The notes beneath the pieces were generated by a model, which had not been told where the DNA came from, ran no database searches, and worked only from the letters and a program-made list of their open reading frames with translations. The position numbers and the translations under genes are program-made. Positions 25,155-33,897 of a stretch of 64,000 nucleotides of DNA are shown here, piece after piece (within the stretch, counting starts at the first letter, position 1; every line of letters starts with the position of its first letter). The DNA comes from 66-474 sp963771735 (GTDB taxonomy: Bacteria > Pseudomonadota > Gammaproteobacteria > Xanthomonadales > Rhodanobacteraceae), in contig CAVYUN010000004.1 of the NCBI GenBank assembly GCA_963771735.1, forward strand, positions 248,001 through 312,000, read 5' to 3'.

Positions 25155-27359
25155 TCAGTGGCCGGAAGCGGCAGGTGGCGCGGGGTGCGCGGCGTCGATC
25201 ACCCGCACCACGCGGAATCCCACGTTGGTATAACCGACGTCGGAATCGGCCGTTCCCCGGCGCCCAAGCGGGGTCTGCTGGTGGCCGTCGCGCCAGGACA
25301 GGCCGCGGAATACCCGCGCCCCAGGAGTGCCGCCGGCAAGCCATTCGCTGACGTTGCCGTACATGTCATAGACGCCGAGGCCGCTGGGGGCGTAGCGACC
25401 GACCGGCGCGGTTTGCGCCGCGCCGTCGTTGCACGGCCAGCGGTCGTTGTCCATGGCGCTGTGACGGCTGGCGTCGTCGATATCGCCGAGCTGGCAGGGG
25501 TCGCCTTTGGGAATGCCCTGTGCCGCGCGCAGCCATTCGTCGCTGGTGGGCAATCGGTAGGTTTCATTCGTAGTCCGGGACAACCACGCCACATACGCGA
25601 CCGCGTCATTCCAGCTTGCGCAGACGACCGGATGGTCACCATCCTGGGTAAAGCCCGGTGATTGCCAGGTGAGGTGGCGCAGGCGCGAGAACGGATTGTA
25701 GGCTTCCAGGCATTTCGAGGCAGGGCGATGGGTTGCCTGCACGAACGCGGCGTAATCGGCGCGCGTGACTTCGACACGCCCGACGGCGAATGCCGGCGCG
25801 GTGGTCGTCGCCGGCACGAACACCAGGACCGGGCCGCCGCGGTCGCGCAGTTGACTGCCGGCCTCGGGCTTGGCCGCGACGCGCTCGGCCGCCGCCAAGT
25901 CGAAACCGGGCGGATAGATGGCGGGCAGCGTCTGGGCCAGCGGCTTCAGGGCGGCAAGCCTGGCGGTGTCGTGGTCACGCGCCGCCGCCGCGACTGCAGC
26001 CCCCAAGCTTTTCGCTAAACCGATTCGTTGCCCGTGCCATTCGCGATTGCCCACCAGGCTGGCGTGCGACGCGAGCAGGTCGCACTGCTTCAGCAGGGTG
26101 TCCACCCGGTCAAGCTTGCCGTGGCGCCAGGCATCGTCGAGTCGGCTGCGCGAGGTTGCCAGCATCGCGTCGACGCCCGCCAGGGCGGCCTGATTGCCCG
26201 GATCGAGCATGAGCACTGCAAGGTACTGTTCGGCGGCGTTGTCGCCCGGTGGCGAAAACAGATGATCCCCGGCGCGCAGCGCGTCGGCCTGCGTGACCAT
26301 GAATTTGATGTGGCTGGCCATCGGCGCAGTGCTCGCGGCATTCGCGGGTGCCATCGAATGCGTCGATGCGGCAAGGTTCGACGCGGGCGCACTCGTGTCC
26401 GGTCGACTGGCCCCGCTGTTTGCCGGCATTCCGGTCGAGTGGTAACTGCTCCATGCCGCCCATCCCGTCAGCACGGCAGCCGCCACCAACAATGTCGCGC
26501 CGGCGAGCATCGCCGGCTTCGACACGTGCAAGCGCGGCGCGGTGCGGGTGGTGCGCCCTCGCGGGGACTGCCCGTCGATTGCCGAAAGCGCATCGGCCAT
26601 TTCCGTTGTGCTCTGGAAACGCCGTTCGGGCGCCTTGGCCAGCGCCCGGTCGATCCACGGCTGCCAAGCACTCATCATCGGCGGCAGCCGCGGAATGGGT
26701 TGTTCGACGTGCGCGATGGCGGTAGCCACCGCGTCCTCTCCCTCGAATGGCAAAGATCCGGTCAGCAGCTTGTATGCCAGCACGCCGACACTGTACAAAT
26801 CCGAGCGCTGGCCGGGCGGCTTGCCGCGAGCCTGCTCCGGACTCAGGTATCCGGCGCCGCCGGGATGCGGATAACCCAGTTCGGTTGCGCAACGCGCGAT
26901 GCCGAAATCCGCAAGCCGCACCTGCCCACGCTCTTCGAACAGCACATTGGATGGCTTGACGCCGCCATGCACGATGCCGCGTGCGTGTGCGTAGCCCAGC
27001 GCATCGAGTATTTCGCGCAGCAGCGCGGCGATCTTCAAGGGCCTCGCGCGCAGGTTGTGCCTGGAAAGTTCGGCGCTCAACAGGAACGGCATCGAGTGGA
27101 ACAGCCGTCCATCGGTGGTGCGCCCGATCTGGTGGATGCCGAGTATGTGCGGATGCGCAAGCCGTGCGCTGGTCCGCAGCAACTGCTCGAAACGCGCGGT
27201 TTCCCGCATGTCCACCGTGGCGAAAATCTTCACCGCCACCTGGCGCTCGAGCGAGCGCTGCATCGCGACGTACGCGGTCGCCACGCCACTGCTTCCGATG
27301 GGTCGCACCAGGCGGTAGCCCGGCACTTGATCCATGCCGCTGGTGCCGGGATTGTTCAT
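25155..27359 (-). CDS. Membrane-anchored Ser/Thr kinase-like protein fused to a formylglycine-generating-enzyme (SUMF1) domain; catalytic Asp missing
   Basis: A 734-residue protein. Residues ~13-280 are a Hanks-type kinase fold with a Gly-loop IGSSG (21-25), the ATP-binding K44 (VAVKIF), DFG at 151-153 and GYLSPEQA. The catalytic loop reads HGGVKPSN (131-138), so Gly133 replaces the catalytic Asp of the HRD/HGD motif. A membrane segment follows (~290-310) and then a helical extracytoplasmic linker (~380-500). Residues ~500-730 are an FGE-sulfatase/SUMF1 domain (VGRVEVTRADYAAFV, PVVCASWNDAVAYVAWLS, RLPTSDEW, GLGVYDMYGNVSEW, NVGFRVVR). The kinase part may be a pseudokinase sensor or a very weak enzyme; the FGE part probably binds a ligand rather than oxidising a sulfatase. 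Start ATG 27359. Confidence 0.9.
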   Translation of the reverse strand: MNNPGTSGMDQVPGYRLVRPIGSSGVATAYVAMQRSLERQVAVKIFATVDMRETARFEQLLRTSARLAHPHILGIHQIGRTTDGRLFHSMPFLLSAELSRHNLRARPLKIAALLREILDALGYAHARGIVHGGVKPSNVLFEERGQVRLADFGIARCATELGYPHPGGAGYLSPEQARGKPPGQRSDLYSVGVLAYKLLTGSLPFEGEDAVATAIAHVEQPIPRLPPMMSAWQPWIDRALAKAPERRFQSTTEMADALSAIDGQSPRGRTTRTAPRLHVSKPAMLAGATLLVAAAVLTGWAAWSSYHSTGMPANSGASRPDTSAPASNLAASTHSMAPANAASTAPMASHIKFMVTQADALRAGDHLFSPPGDNAAEQYLAVLMLDPGNQAALAGVDAMLATSRSRLDDAWRHGKLDRVDTLLKQCDLLASHASLVGNREWHGQRIGLAKSLGAAVAAAARDHDTARLAALKPLAQTLPAIYPPGFDLAAAERVAAKPEAGSQLRDRGGPVLVFVPATTTAPAFAVGRVEVTRADYAAFVQATHRPASKCLEAYNPFSRLRHLTWQSPGFTQDGDHPVVCASWNDAVAYVAWLSRTTNETYRLPTSDEWLRAAQGIPKGDPCQLGDIDDASRHSAMDNDRWPCNDGAAQTAPVGRYAPSGLGVYDMYGNVSEWLAGGTPGARVFRGLSWRDGHQQTPLGRRGTADSDVGYTNVGFRVVRVIDAAHPAPPAASGH

Positions 27360-27513
27360 GATTTCGATATGGACGCGGCGTCGGCCATCCGTGGGTGGCC
27401 GCGGGCTTCTGCCCGGCGCGGGAGAGCCTTGCGCCGGTCGTGATGCGGACATGCCGAAGCCGACCCGGGCCGGGACAGGCCATTGTCACGCCGTCGTGCT
27501 GGAGGAAAGGCGC

Positions 27514-27891
27514 TCAATCCCGCCCTTTGCGTTGGCCTTCCAGATGGAATCGATGCATCAGTCGATGCATGAATGGTGCCAGCAGCAGTCCCGCGGTGCC
27601 GACCAGCACCAGCCCGCAATAGAGCGCGTAAAGGCCGGCAAACAATTTGCCGGCGGACTCGTGCAAGGTCGCCACCGGACCCATGCCGCCGAGGATCATC
27701 GACGCGTTGAGAAAGGCATCCAGCCAGCCCATGTCCTCGGTCAGACGATAGCCCAGCACGCCGATGAGCAGTGAAACCGCTATGACGGCTGCCGCGACTG
27801 CGAGCGTCTTGCCCACGCGGTGCAACAGGAACCTTCGCCACGGGAGCAACGGATCGTCGCGGTGCTCGTATCGGAACAGATGATGGAACAT
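27514..27891 (-). CDS. Small membrane protein, possible ion-channel-like
   Basis: A 125-residue protein with a basic N-terminus, a strong membrane segment (~28-48), a re-entrant-looking loop containing NASMILGGMGPV (~63-74), and a second membrane segment (~84-108) before a His/Arg-rich tail. Two segments around a glycine-containing loop recall simple two-TM channel architecture, but the GGMGP loop is not a canonical potassium filter (TVGYG). That idea is only suggestive. I cannot assign a family. Start ATG 27891; the gene lies between the kinase-like gene and the thioredoxin gene on the same strand. Confidence 0.65.
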   Translation of the reverse strand: MFHHLFRYEHRDDPLLPWRRFLLHRVGKTLAVAAAVIAVSLLIGVLGYRLTEDMGWLDAFLNASMILGGMGPVATLHESAGKLFAGLYALYCGLVLVGTAGLLLAPFMHRLMHRFHLEGQRKGRD

Positions 27892-27989
27892 GCCGGATTC
27901 GACGTGCGCTGTGCGATGGCCGATTATGCATCGTCGGGGTCCCGCGCATGCGTTGCCGGAAGCGCCCGGCGGATTTGCCGATGCACCCC

Positions 27990-28008
27990 GCGCGAGGTTT
28001 TCTCGCGC
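27990..28008 (-). terminator. Hairpin after the thioredoxin-domain gene
   Basis: A perfect 7-bp GCGCGAG/CTCGCGC stem with a 5-nt loop lies 8 bp after the stop codon. There is no clear U-tract on the minus strand, so termination is uncertain. Confidence 0.35.
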
Positions 28009-28016
28009 CTCCGGCG

Positions 28017-28925
28017 TCAGAACAGCAGCGAGGACATCTTGCGGCGCGTGGTCGCGACCAGCGTTTCGTCGTGCACGATCCGGAATGCGTCGAGCAGCCG
28101 CTTGCGCGCCAGGCCTTCGTTCCAGTTGCGATCGGCGGCCAGGATCGCCAGCCAGTGCTGCATCGCATCCGCCGCATCGCCGCCCATCAGGTTGCGCACG
28201 CCAAGGCCGTCCAGCGCCGCGAAATCGCGCGGATCGCGCTCGACGCGCGCCAGCAACTCGGCCGCGGGCGGAATGTTTGCCAGCGACTGTTGCATGACCA
28301 GTATCGCGCTCAGCGCCTTGGCGCGGTCGTCCTCCGCGAGATCGACCGGCAGCGAATCCAGTGCCGCCTGTGCATCGGCGGTGTCGCCACTGCGTGCCTT
28401 TGCAAGCGCCAGGTCGAGTTTCAGCCCGGCATCGTCGGGTTTGGCTGCCAATGCTTTTTGCAGGCGTTCCACCGCGGCCTGCGGTGTTTCGGCCGGTGTC
28501 GCCGCGGCTTCGTCAGGGGGCGCGTCCGGTGCCTCGATCTGCGACACCGGTTCGACGCCGTGCCGTTTCAGGAATTCGCGCACCTGCGATTCCGGCAGCG
28601 CGCCGGAAAACGCATCGACGATCTGGCCGCCCTGGATCAGCACCACGGTCGGGATGCTGCGCACGCCGAACATGCCGGCAAGTTGCTGTTCCCTGTCGCA
28701 GTCGATCTTGGCGAGCTTGAACGCGCCCGCGTAGTCGCCGGCCAGCTTCTCCAGGATCGGGCCGAGCGTCTTGCACGGTCCGCACCAGGTTGCCCAGAAA
28801 TCCACCAGCACCGGCGTCTGCAGCGATGCCTGCAGCACATCGGTTTCGAAGTTGGCTTCGCCCGCTTCGAACACGAAGGATGCAGCGGGAGCGGCGGCGG
28901 TTCCAGGTTTCGGGTCGAGATTCAT
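28017..28925 (-). CDS. Thioredoxin-domain protein with TPR-like C-terminus (CnoX/YbbN type)
   Basis: A 302-residue cytoplasmic protein. Residues ~18-125 form a thioredoxin domain with an intact redox-active WCGPC (Cys48 and Cys51) and cis-Pro in SIPTVVLIQGG. Residues ~155-300 are alpha-helical TPR-like repeats (AVERLQKALAAKPDDAGLKLDLA), as in E. coli YbbN/CnoX. CnoX-type chaperedoxins hold unfolded proteins and hand them to DnaK/GroEL; E. coli CnoX lacks the CxxC pair, whereas this one keeps it and could be a real reductase. Start ATG 28925. The 3' end of the amidohydrolase gene overlaps the region just upstream of this start. Confidence 0.9.
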   Translation of the reverse strand: MNLDPKPGTAAAPAASFVFEAGEANFETDVLQASLQTPVLVDFWATWCGPCKTLGPILEKLAGDYAGAFKLAKIDCDREQQLAGMFGVRSIPTVVLIQGGQIVDAFSGALPESQVREFLKRHGVEPVSQIEAPDAPPDEAAATPAETPQAAVERLQKALAAKPDDAGLKLDLALAKARSGDTADAQAALDSLPVDLAEDDRAKALSAILVMQQSLANIPPAAELLARVERDPRDFAALDGLGVRNLMGGDAADAMQHWLAILAADRNWNEGLARKRLLDAFRIVHDETLVATTRRKMSSLLF

Positions 28926-28950
28926 GGGTCGATACGTGGAGGCTGGAGCG

Positions 28951-30336
28951 TCACATTCCAAGACTGGACTTCAGCGCGGCGGCGGTCGGCTTGTCATCCT
29001 GCTTGTACACGGTGCCGGCTTTCATCACGAAATCCACCTTCTTCATCAGTGCGATATCTTTCAGCGGATTGCCTGGCACCGCGACCACGTCGGCGTATTT
29101 GCCGGCGCTGATGCTGCCGAAGTCCTGATCGTGCTTGAGCAGTTTCGCGGCGTGCGTGGTCGCGGCCTGGATGGCGTACATGGGCGGGATGCCCGCCTGC
29201 ACCATGTACACGAACTCCTGCGCGTTCTCGCCGTGCGGGTACACGCCGGCGTCGGTGCCGAACGCGATCTTCACGCCGGCCTTGTACGCCTTGCCCGCGG
29301 TGGCCATGATCCTGGGCCCGACTTCCATGGCCTTGCGCGCGACCTGCGGCGGATACCAGCCTTCCTTCGCCTTGCCCATCACGAACTCGCCGGCGATGAT
29401 GGTCGGCACGTACCAGGTGTCGTGTTGCTTCATCAACTGCATGTCGCGGTCGTCCATGAAGGTGCCGTGCTCGATCGAGTCCACGCCGCCCAGCACCGCG
29501 CGCCGGATCGCCTCGGCGCCGTGCGCGTGCGCGGCCACCGTGAATCCGTAATCGTGCGCGGCGGCGACCACGGCCTGGATTTCGGCCAGCGTCATCTGCG
29601 GATTTTCCGAGTTGGAGCTTTCGTCCAGTACGCCACCCGAGGGCATGATCTTGATCAGGTCGGCGCCGTCCTTGTAATGCTGGCGCACCGCCTTCCAGGC
29701 ATCGGCGGGCGAGTTGATGATGCCGTCCTTGGGGCCCGGGTCACCCTGCAGTGCCCAGTTGTAGCCGTCGGTCGGGTCGGCGTGGCCGCCGGTGGTGCCG
29801 ATGAACTGGCCGGCGCTGAATATGCGCGGCCCGGGCACTTCGCCGGCATTGACCGCGTTGCGCAGCGCGATCGATTCGTTGTGTTCGTCACCGACGTTGC
29901 GCACGGTGGTGAAGCCGGCCAGCAGCGTGCGCCGCGCGTACACCGTCGACTGGATCGCGTAGTCGGCGGGATTCAGGTGGAATTTTTGCGCGTAGGTGTC
30001 TTTGCCGAACTGCATGGTCAGGTGCGTGTGCGAATCGATCAGGCCCGGCATGCAGGTGTCGCCGGCCGGCATGTCGATCACCTTCGCACCATCACGGCTA
30101 ACGTTGCCCGGCACCACTTCGCGGATGCGCTGGCCATCGATCACGATGCTGGTCGCGCCCAGCATTTTCCCGGCGACCGTGTCGATCAGGTGCGCGCAAT
30201 GGATCACCGTGAGCGGCGGCGCTGCTGCCGTCGAGACCCCCGGCGCGTCCGCGGCCTGCGCGGCGGTGATCGTCAATGCGGCGATCGCGAGTGTCAGCGG
30301 CAGCTTCAGGAAACGTTGGCGAATGCGGGTATGCAT
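28951..30336 (-). CDS. Exported metal-dependent amidohydrolase
   Basis: A 461-residue amidohydrolase-superfamily protein with a signal peptide (1-~28, ending AQA). The metal ligands of the TIM-barrel are visible: HTH in GLIDSHTHL, a likely carbamylated Lys in ADLIKIMPSGG, His in TVAAHAHG and SIEHGTF, and the catalytic Asp in AFGTDAGVY. The C-terminal strand returns to the beta-sandwich (GKYADVVAVPGNPL). Close relatives are annotated as Xaa-Pro dipeptidase-like or imidazolonepropionase-like. The substrate is unknown, but cyclic or N-blocked peptides would suit the exported-peptidase theme. It ends 26 bp before the thioredoxin gene on the same strand. Divergent from leuS across ~175 bp. Confidence 0.92.
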   Translation of the reverse strand: MHTRIRQRFLKLPLTLAIAALTITAAQAADAPGVSTAAAPPLTVIHCAHLIDTVAGKMLGATSIVIDGQRIREVVPGNVSRDGAKVIDMPAGDTCMPGLIDSHTHLTMQFGKDTYAQKFHLNPADYAIQSTVYARRTLLAGFTTVRNVGDEHNESIALRNAVNAGEVPGPRIFSAGQFIGTTGGHADPTDGYNWALQGDPGPKDGIINSPADAWKAVRQHYKDGADLIKIMPSGGVLDESSNSENPQMTLAEIQAVVAAAHDYGFTVAAHAHGAEAIRRAVLGGVDSIEHGTFMDDRDMQLMKQHDTWYVPTIIAGEFVMGKAKEGWYPPQVARKAMEVGPRIMATAGKAYKAGVKIAFGTDAGVYPHGENAQEFVYMVQAGIPPMYAIQAATTHAAKLLKHDQDFGSISAGKYADVVAVPGNPLKDIALMKKVDFVMKAGTVYKQDDKPTAAALKSSLGM

Positions 30337-30512
30337 GATATCCCCTCGTGTCGAACCCCCAATGTCGAATCATAACCAGACCGCGCTGCGGCCGTCGCGG
30401 GTCCGGGCATTGGTCCGGCACACGCCAGGTCACCTTTTCGGCTGCTTGACGGGTTTGTTGCACTGCGGCAGGCTGGCCGCTCTCGAATCCACGATGCCGA
30501 TGCACAGCCGCC

Positions 30513-33227
30513 ATGCAGGAAACCTACGATCCCCGCGCCGTCGAATCCGCCGCGCAGAAATTCTGGGCCGACACCCGCGCGTTCGAGGTCACGGAGGGTG
30601 CGTCTCGTCCCAAGTATTACTGCCTGTCGATGCTGCCGTATCCGTCCGGTGCGCTGCACATGGGCCATGTGCGCAATTACACGATCGGCGACGTGATCAG
30701 CCGTTTCCAGCGCATGCAGGGTTGCAACGTGCTGCAGCCGATGGGTTGGGACGCGTTCGGATTGCCCGCGGAAAATGCCGCGATCGCGCGCGGCATTCCG
30801 CCGGCGCAATGGACGCGCCAGAACATCGCGCACATGCGCGAACAATTGAAGGCGATGGGTTTCGCGATCGACTGGTCGCGCGAGTTCGCGACCTGCGATC
30901 CCGATTACTACGTGCACGAGCAGCGCATGTTCGTGCGGCTGTTCCGGAAGGGACTGGTCTACCAGAAGAACAGCGTGGTGAACTGGGATCCGGTCGACCA
31001 GACCGTGCTTGCCAACGAGCAGGTGGTCGACGGGCGCGGCTGGCGCTCCGGCGCGGTGGTCGAGAAGCGCGAGATCCCGCAGTGGTTCCTGAAGATCACC
31101 GACTACGCACAGGAATTGCTGGACGGCCTGGACCGGCTGCCCGGCTGGCCGGACGCAGTCAAGACCATGCAGCGCAATTGGATCGGGCGTTCGGAGGGAC
31201 TGGAGATCCGCTTCGATGTCGAGGGCGGCGGCGCGGTCGAGGTATTCACCACCCGGCCCGATACCTTGATGGGAGCGACCTATCTCGCGCTCGCGGGCGA
31301 ACATCCGCTGGCGCAGGAAGCCGCGCGCAACAATCCGGCGTTGCAAAGATTCATCGACGAGTGCCGGCAGGGCGGCGTCTCAGAAGCCGAACTCGAGACC
31401 CGCGAAAAGCGCGGCATCGACACCGGGCTGTCTGCGCTGCATCCGGTCACCGGCGAGCGCATCCCGATCTGGATCGCCAATTTCGTGTTGATGAATTACG
31501 GCACCGGCGCTTTGATGGCGGTGCCCGGGCACGACCAGCGCGACTGGGAATTCGCGACGAAGTACGACCTGCCCATACAGATGGTCGTCATCAGCGATCC
31601 GGTGCGCGACGCGATCCGCGAATTGGGCCGCGATGCCGCCGACAACAGCGACCCGATGAGCGCGGCGCTCGGGCAGAGCGGTGCGATCGACCCGATCGAG
31701 CCGGAGGCCGCCGAGGAAGTGCTGGCGGATTTCGAGAATCGCATCATCACCGAAGGCCCGTTCACCGGCTACGGCACGCTGGTCAATTCCGGCGACTACG
31801 ACGGCATGGATTACCGGCAGGCCTTCGATGCGCTGGCCGAACGTTTGGAACGCGAGGGCCGCGGCAAGCGCCAGGTCAACTGGCGGCTGCGCGACTGGGG
31901 CGTGTCGCGGCAGCGTTACTGGGGTTGTCCGATTCCGATCATCCACTGCCCGAAATGCGGTGCGGTGCCGGTGCCCGAGGAACAGTTGCCGGTGCGGTTG
32001 CCCGAAGACGTGGCGTTCTCCGGCGTGCAGTCGCCGCTGAAATCCGATCCCGAATGGCGCAAGTGCACGTGCCCCGAATGCGGCGGTGCGGCCGAGCGCG
32101 AAACCGACACCTTCGACACCTTCATGGAGTCGAGCTGGTACTACGCGCGCTACTGCTCGCCCGGCGCGGCGACGCAAGTCGACCAGCGTGCGAACTATTG
32201 GCTGCCGGTCGACCAGTACATCGGCGGCATCGAGCACGCGATCCTGCACCTGCTGTATTTCCGCTTCTACCACAAGCTTTTGCGCGACGCGGGGCTGGTG
32301 CATTCGGACGAACCCGCGACCAACCTGTTGTGCCAGGGCATGGTGGTGGCGGAGACGTTCTACCGCGCGGATGCCGACGGCAGCATCTCGTGGATCAATC
32401 CGGCCGACGTCGATATCCAGCGTGACGAGCGCGGACGCGTGGTCGGCGCGATGCTGAAGGCTGATGGCAAGCCGGTTGCGATCGGCGCCAGCGAGAAGAT
32501 GTCGAAATCGAAGAACAACGGCGTCGATCCGCAGGTGATGATCGACAAATTCGGCGCCGACACGGTGCGGCTGTTCTCGATGTTCGCGTCGCCGCCGGAC
32601 CAGTCGCTGGAATGGAACGAGGCCGGCGTCGAAGGCATGGCGCGCTTCCTGCGCCGGTTCTGGCGCGACGTGCTGACGCACGCGTCGCAACCGGATCATC
32701 CGGATCTCGATCCCGCCGACTTGAACGCGGAGCAGAAAGTCTTGCGCCGCCAGTTGCACGAAACCATCGTCAAGGTCGGTGACGACATCGGGCGTCGGCG
32801 CAACTTCAACACCGCGATCGCCGCACTGATGGAATTGCTGAACGCGCTGTCGAAGTTCGACGACATGAGCGATGCCGGTCGAGGCTTGCGCCACGAAGTG
32901 CTGGAGACCATGGTGCTGCTGTTGAACCCGTTCACGCCGCACGCCAGCCATGCCTTGTGGCAGGTGCTGGGTCACAAGGAAACGCTGATCGAGGACGTGC
33001 CCTGGCCCGAGGCCGATCCGGCCGCGCTGGTGCGCGACAGCGTGACGCTGGCGGTGCAGGTCAACGGCAAGCTGCGTGGCACCCTGGATGCCGCGCCCGA
33101 CGCGACGCGCGAGCAGCTCGAAGCCGCGGCACTCGTGTTGCCGGGCGTGGTCGCGGCGATCGGCGACAACAGCGTGCGCAAGGTGATCGTGGTGCCGGGC
33201 AAGATCGTGAACGTCGTGGTTGCCTGA
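30513..33227 (+). CDS. leuS: Leucyl-tRNA synthetase
   Basis: A 904-residue class I aminoacyl-tRNA synthetase. The HIGH-type motif is HMGH at 49-52 (GALHMGHVRNY) and the KMSKS loop is at 662-666 (EKMSKSKNN). A CP1 editing domain spans ~225-415 (TTRPDTLMGATY). The zinc-binding-like CPKCG and CPECGG segments lie further on. Length is in the family range (E. coli 860); the extra residues are spread through the editing and C-terminal parts. It is first in the plus-strand run leuS-lptE-holA-nadD-rsfS-rlmH, a common gammaproteobacterial arrangement. Confidence 0.98.
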   Translation: MQETYDPRAVESAAQKFWADTRAFEVTEGASRPKYYCLSMLPYPSGALHMGHVRNYTIGDVISRFQRMQGCNVLQPMGWDAFGLPAENAAIARGIPPAQWTRQNIAHMREQLKAMGFAIDWSREFATCDPDYYVHEQRMFVRLFRKGLVYQKNSVVNWDPVDQTVLANEQVVDGRGWRSGAVVEKREIPQWFLKITDYAQELLDGLDRLPGWPDAVKTMQRNWIGRSEGLEIRFDVEGGGAVEVFTTRPDTLMGATYLALAGEHPLAQEAARNNPALQRFIDECRQGGVSEAELETREKRGIDTGLSALHPVTGERIPIWIANFVLMNYGTGALMAVPGHDQRDWEFATKYDLPIQMVVISDPVRDAIRELGRDAADNSDPMSAALGQSGAIDPIEPEAAEEVLADFENRIITEGPFTGYGTLVNSGDYDGMDYRQAFDALAERLEREGRGKRQVNWRLRDWGVSRQRYWGCPIPIIHCPKCGAVPVPEEQLPVRLPEDVAFSGVQSPLKSDPEWRKCTCPECGGAAERETDTFDTFMESSWYYARYCSPGAATQVDQRANYWLPVDQYIGGIEHAILHLLYFRFYHKLLRDAGLVHSDEPATNLLCQGMVVAETFYRADADGSISWINPADVDIQRDERGRVVGAMLKADGKPVAIGASEKMSKSKNNGVDPQVMIDKFGADTVRLFSMFASPPDQSLEWNEAGVEGMARFLRRFWRDVLTHASQPDHPDLDPADLNAEQKVLRRQLHETIVKVGDDIGRRRNFNTAIAALMELLNALSKFDDMSDAGRGLRHEVLETMVLLLNPFTPHASHALWQVLGHKETLIEDVPWPEADPAALVRDSVTLAVQVNGKLRGTLDAAPDATREQLEAAALVLPGVVAAIGDNSVRKVIVVPGKIVNVVVA

Positions 33228-33300
33228 TGCCGGCAGCGGGCAACCCCGCTGGTATGCTTGCCCGCGTGCCGATTCCAGACTTCCACCCACCGGAGCTGAC

Positions 33301-33894
33301 ATGACCCGCATCAGGCAATGGCACGCGTTTCTGACGTGCGTCGTGTGTGCGCTGGTGCTTGCCGGCTGCGGCTTCCACCTGCGCCAGAGCGCCGCGTTGC
33401 CCGCGGTGATGCAGCAGCAGGTGTACCTGCAGGTGAATGGTGGCGGTGAGTTCCCGCGCTCGCTGGCGGCCGCGTTGCGCGCCAGCAAGGTGAACGTGCT
33501 GGACACGTCGACCAGTGGCGTCGCCACGCTGTCGGTGCCGGTCGCGGCATTTTCCTCGCGTCTGCTGACCACCGGCGGATTCCAGAAAGTCGGTGAATAC
33601 GTGGTCGGTTTCCATGTGACTTTCACCCTGACCGACGCGAGCGGCAAGACGGTCATACCCGCCCAGTCACTCGAGCTTTCGCATGAATTCGCGATCGACC
33701 AGACCGAGTTCTCGGCGATCTCCAGTGAAACCGAGGCGATCGAGCGCAGCCTGGTACGAGAGATGACCGATGCGGTGATGCGGCGGCTGGAAGCGCAGGC
33801 GCGCCTGGGCACGTCGGTATCGGGTTCGAGCAGCGCGCCGGCTTCCGCATCCAGCGCAACTGCGGCACCGGCTCCTGCATCCAGCGCGGGCTGA
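33301..33894 (+). CDS. lptE: LPS-assembly lipoprotein LptE
   Basis: A 197-residue outer-membrane lipoprotein that plugs the LptD barrel for lipopolysaccharide insertion. The lipobox is LAGC with Cys23, followed by GFHLRQSAALP, the usual LptE start of the mature chain. The C-terminus is a low-complexity Ser/Ala tail (~170-197). Position directly after leuS and before holA is conserved in gammaproteobacteria and supports the call. Start ATG 33301 follows a GGAG at about 33289. It ends 3 bp before the GTG start of holA. Confidence 0.93.
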   Translation: MTRIRQWHAFLTCVVCALVLAGCGFHLRQSAALPAVMQQQVYLQVNGGGEFPRSLAAALRASKVNVLDTSTSGVATLSVPVAAFSSRLLTTGGFQKVGEYVVGFHVTFTLTDASGKTVIPAQSLELSHEFAIDQTEFSAISSETEAIERSLVREMTDAVMRRLEAQARLGTSVSGSSSAPASASSATAAPAPASSAG

Positions 33895-33897
33895 ATC

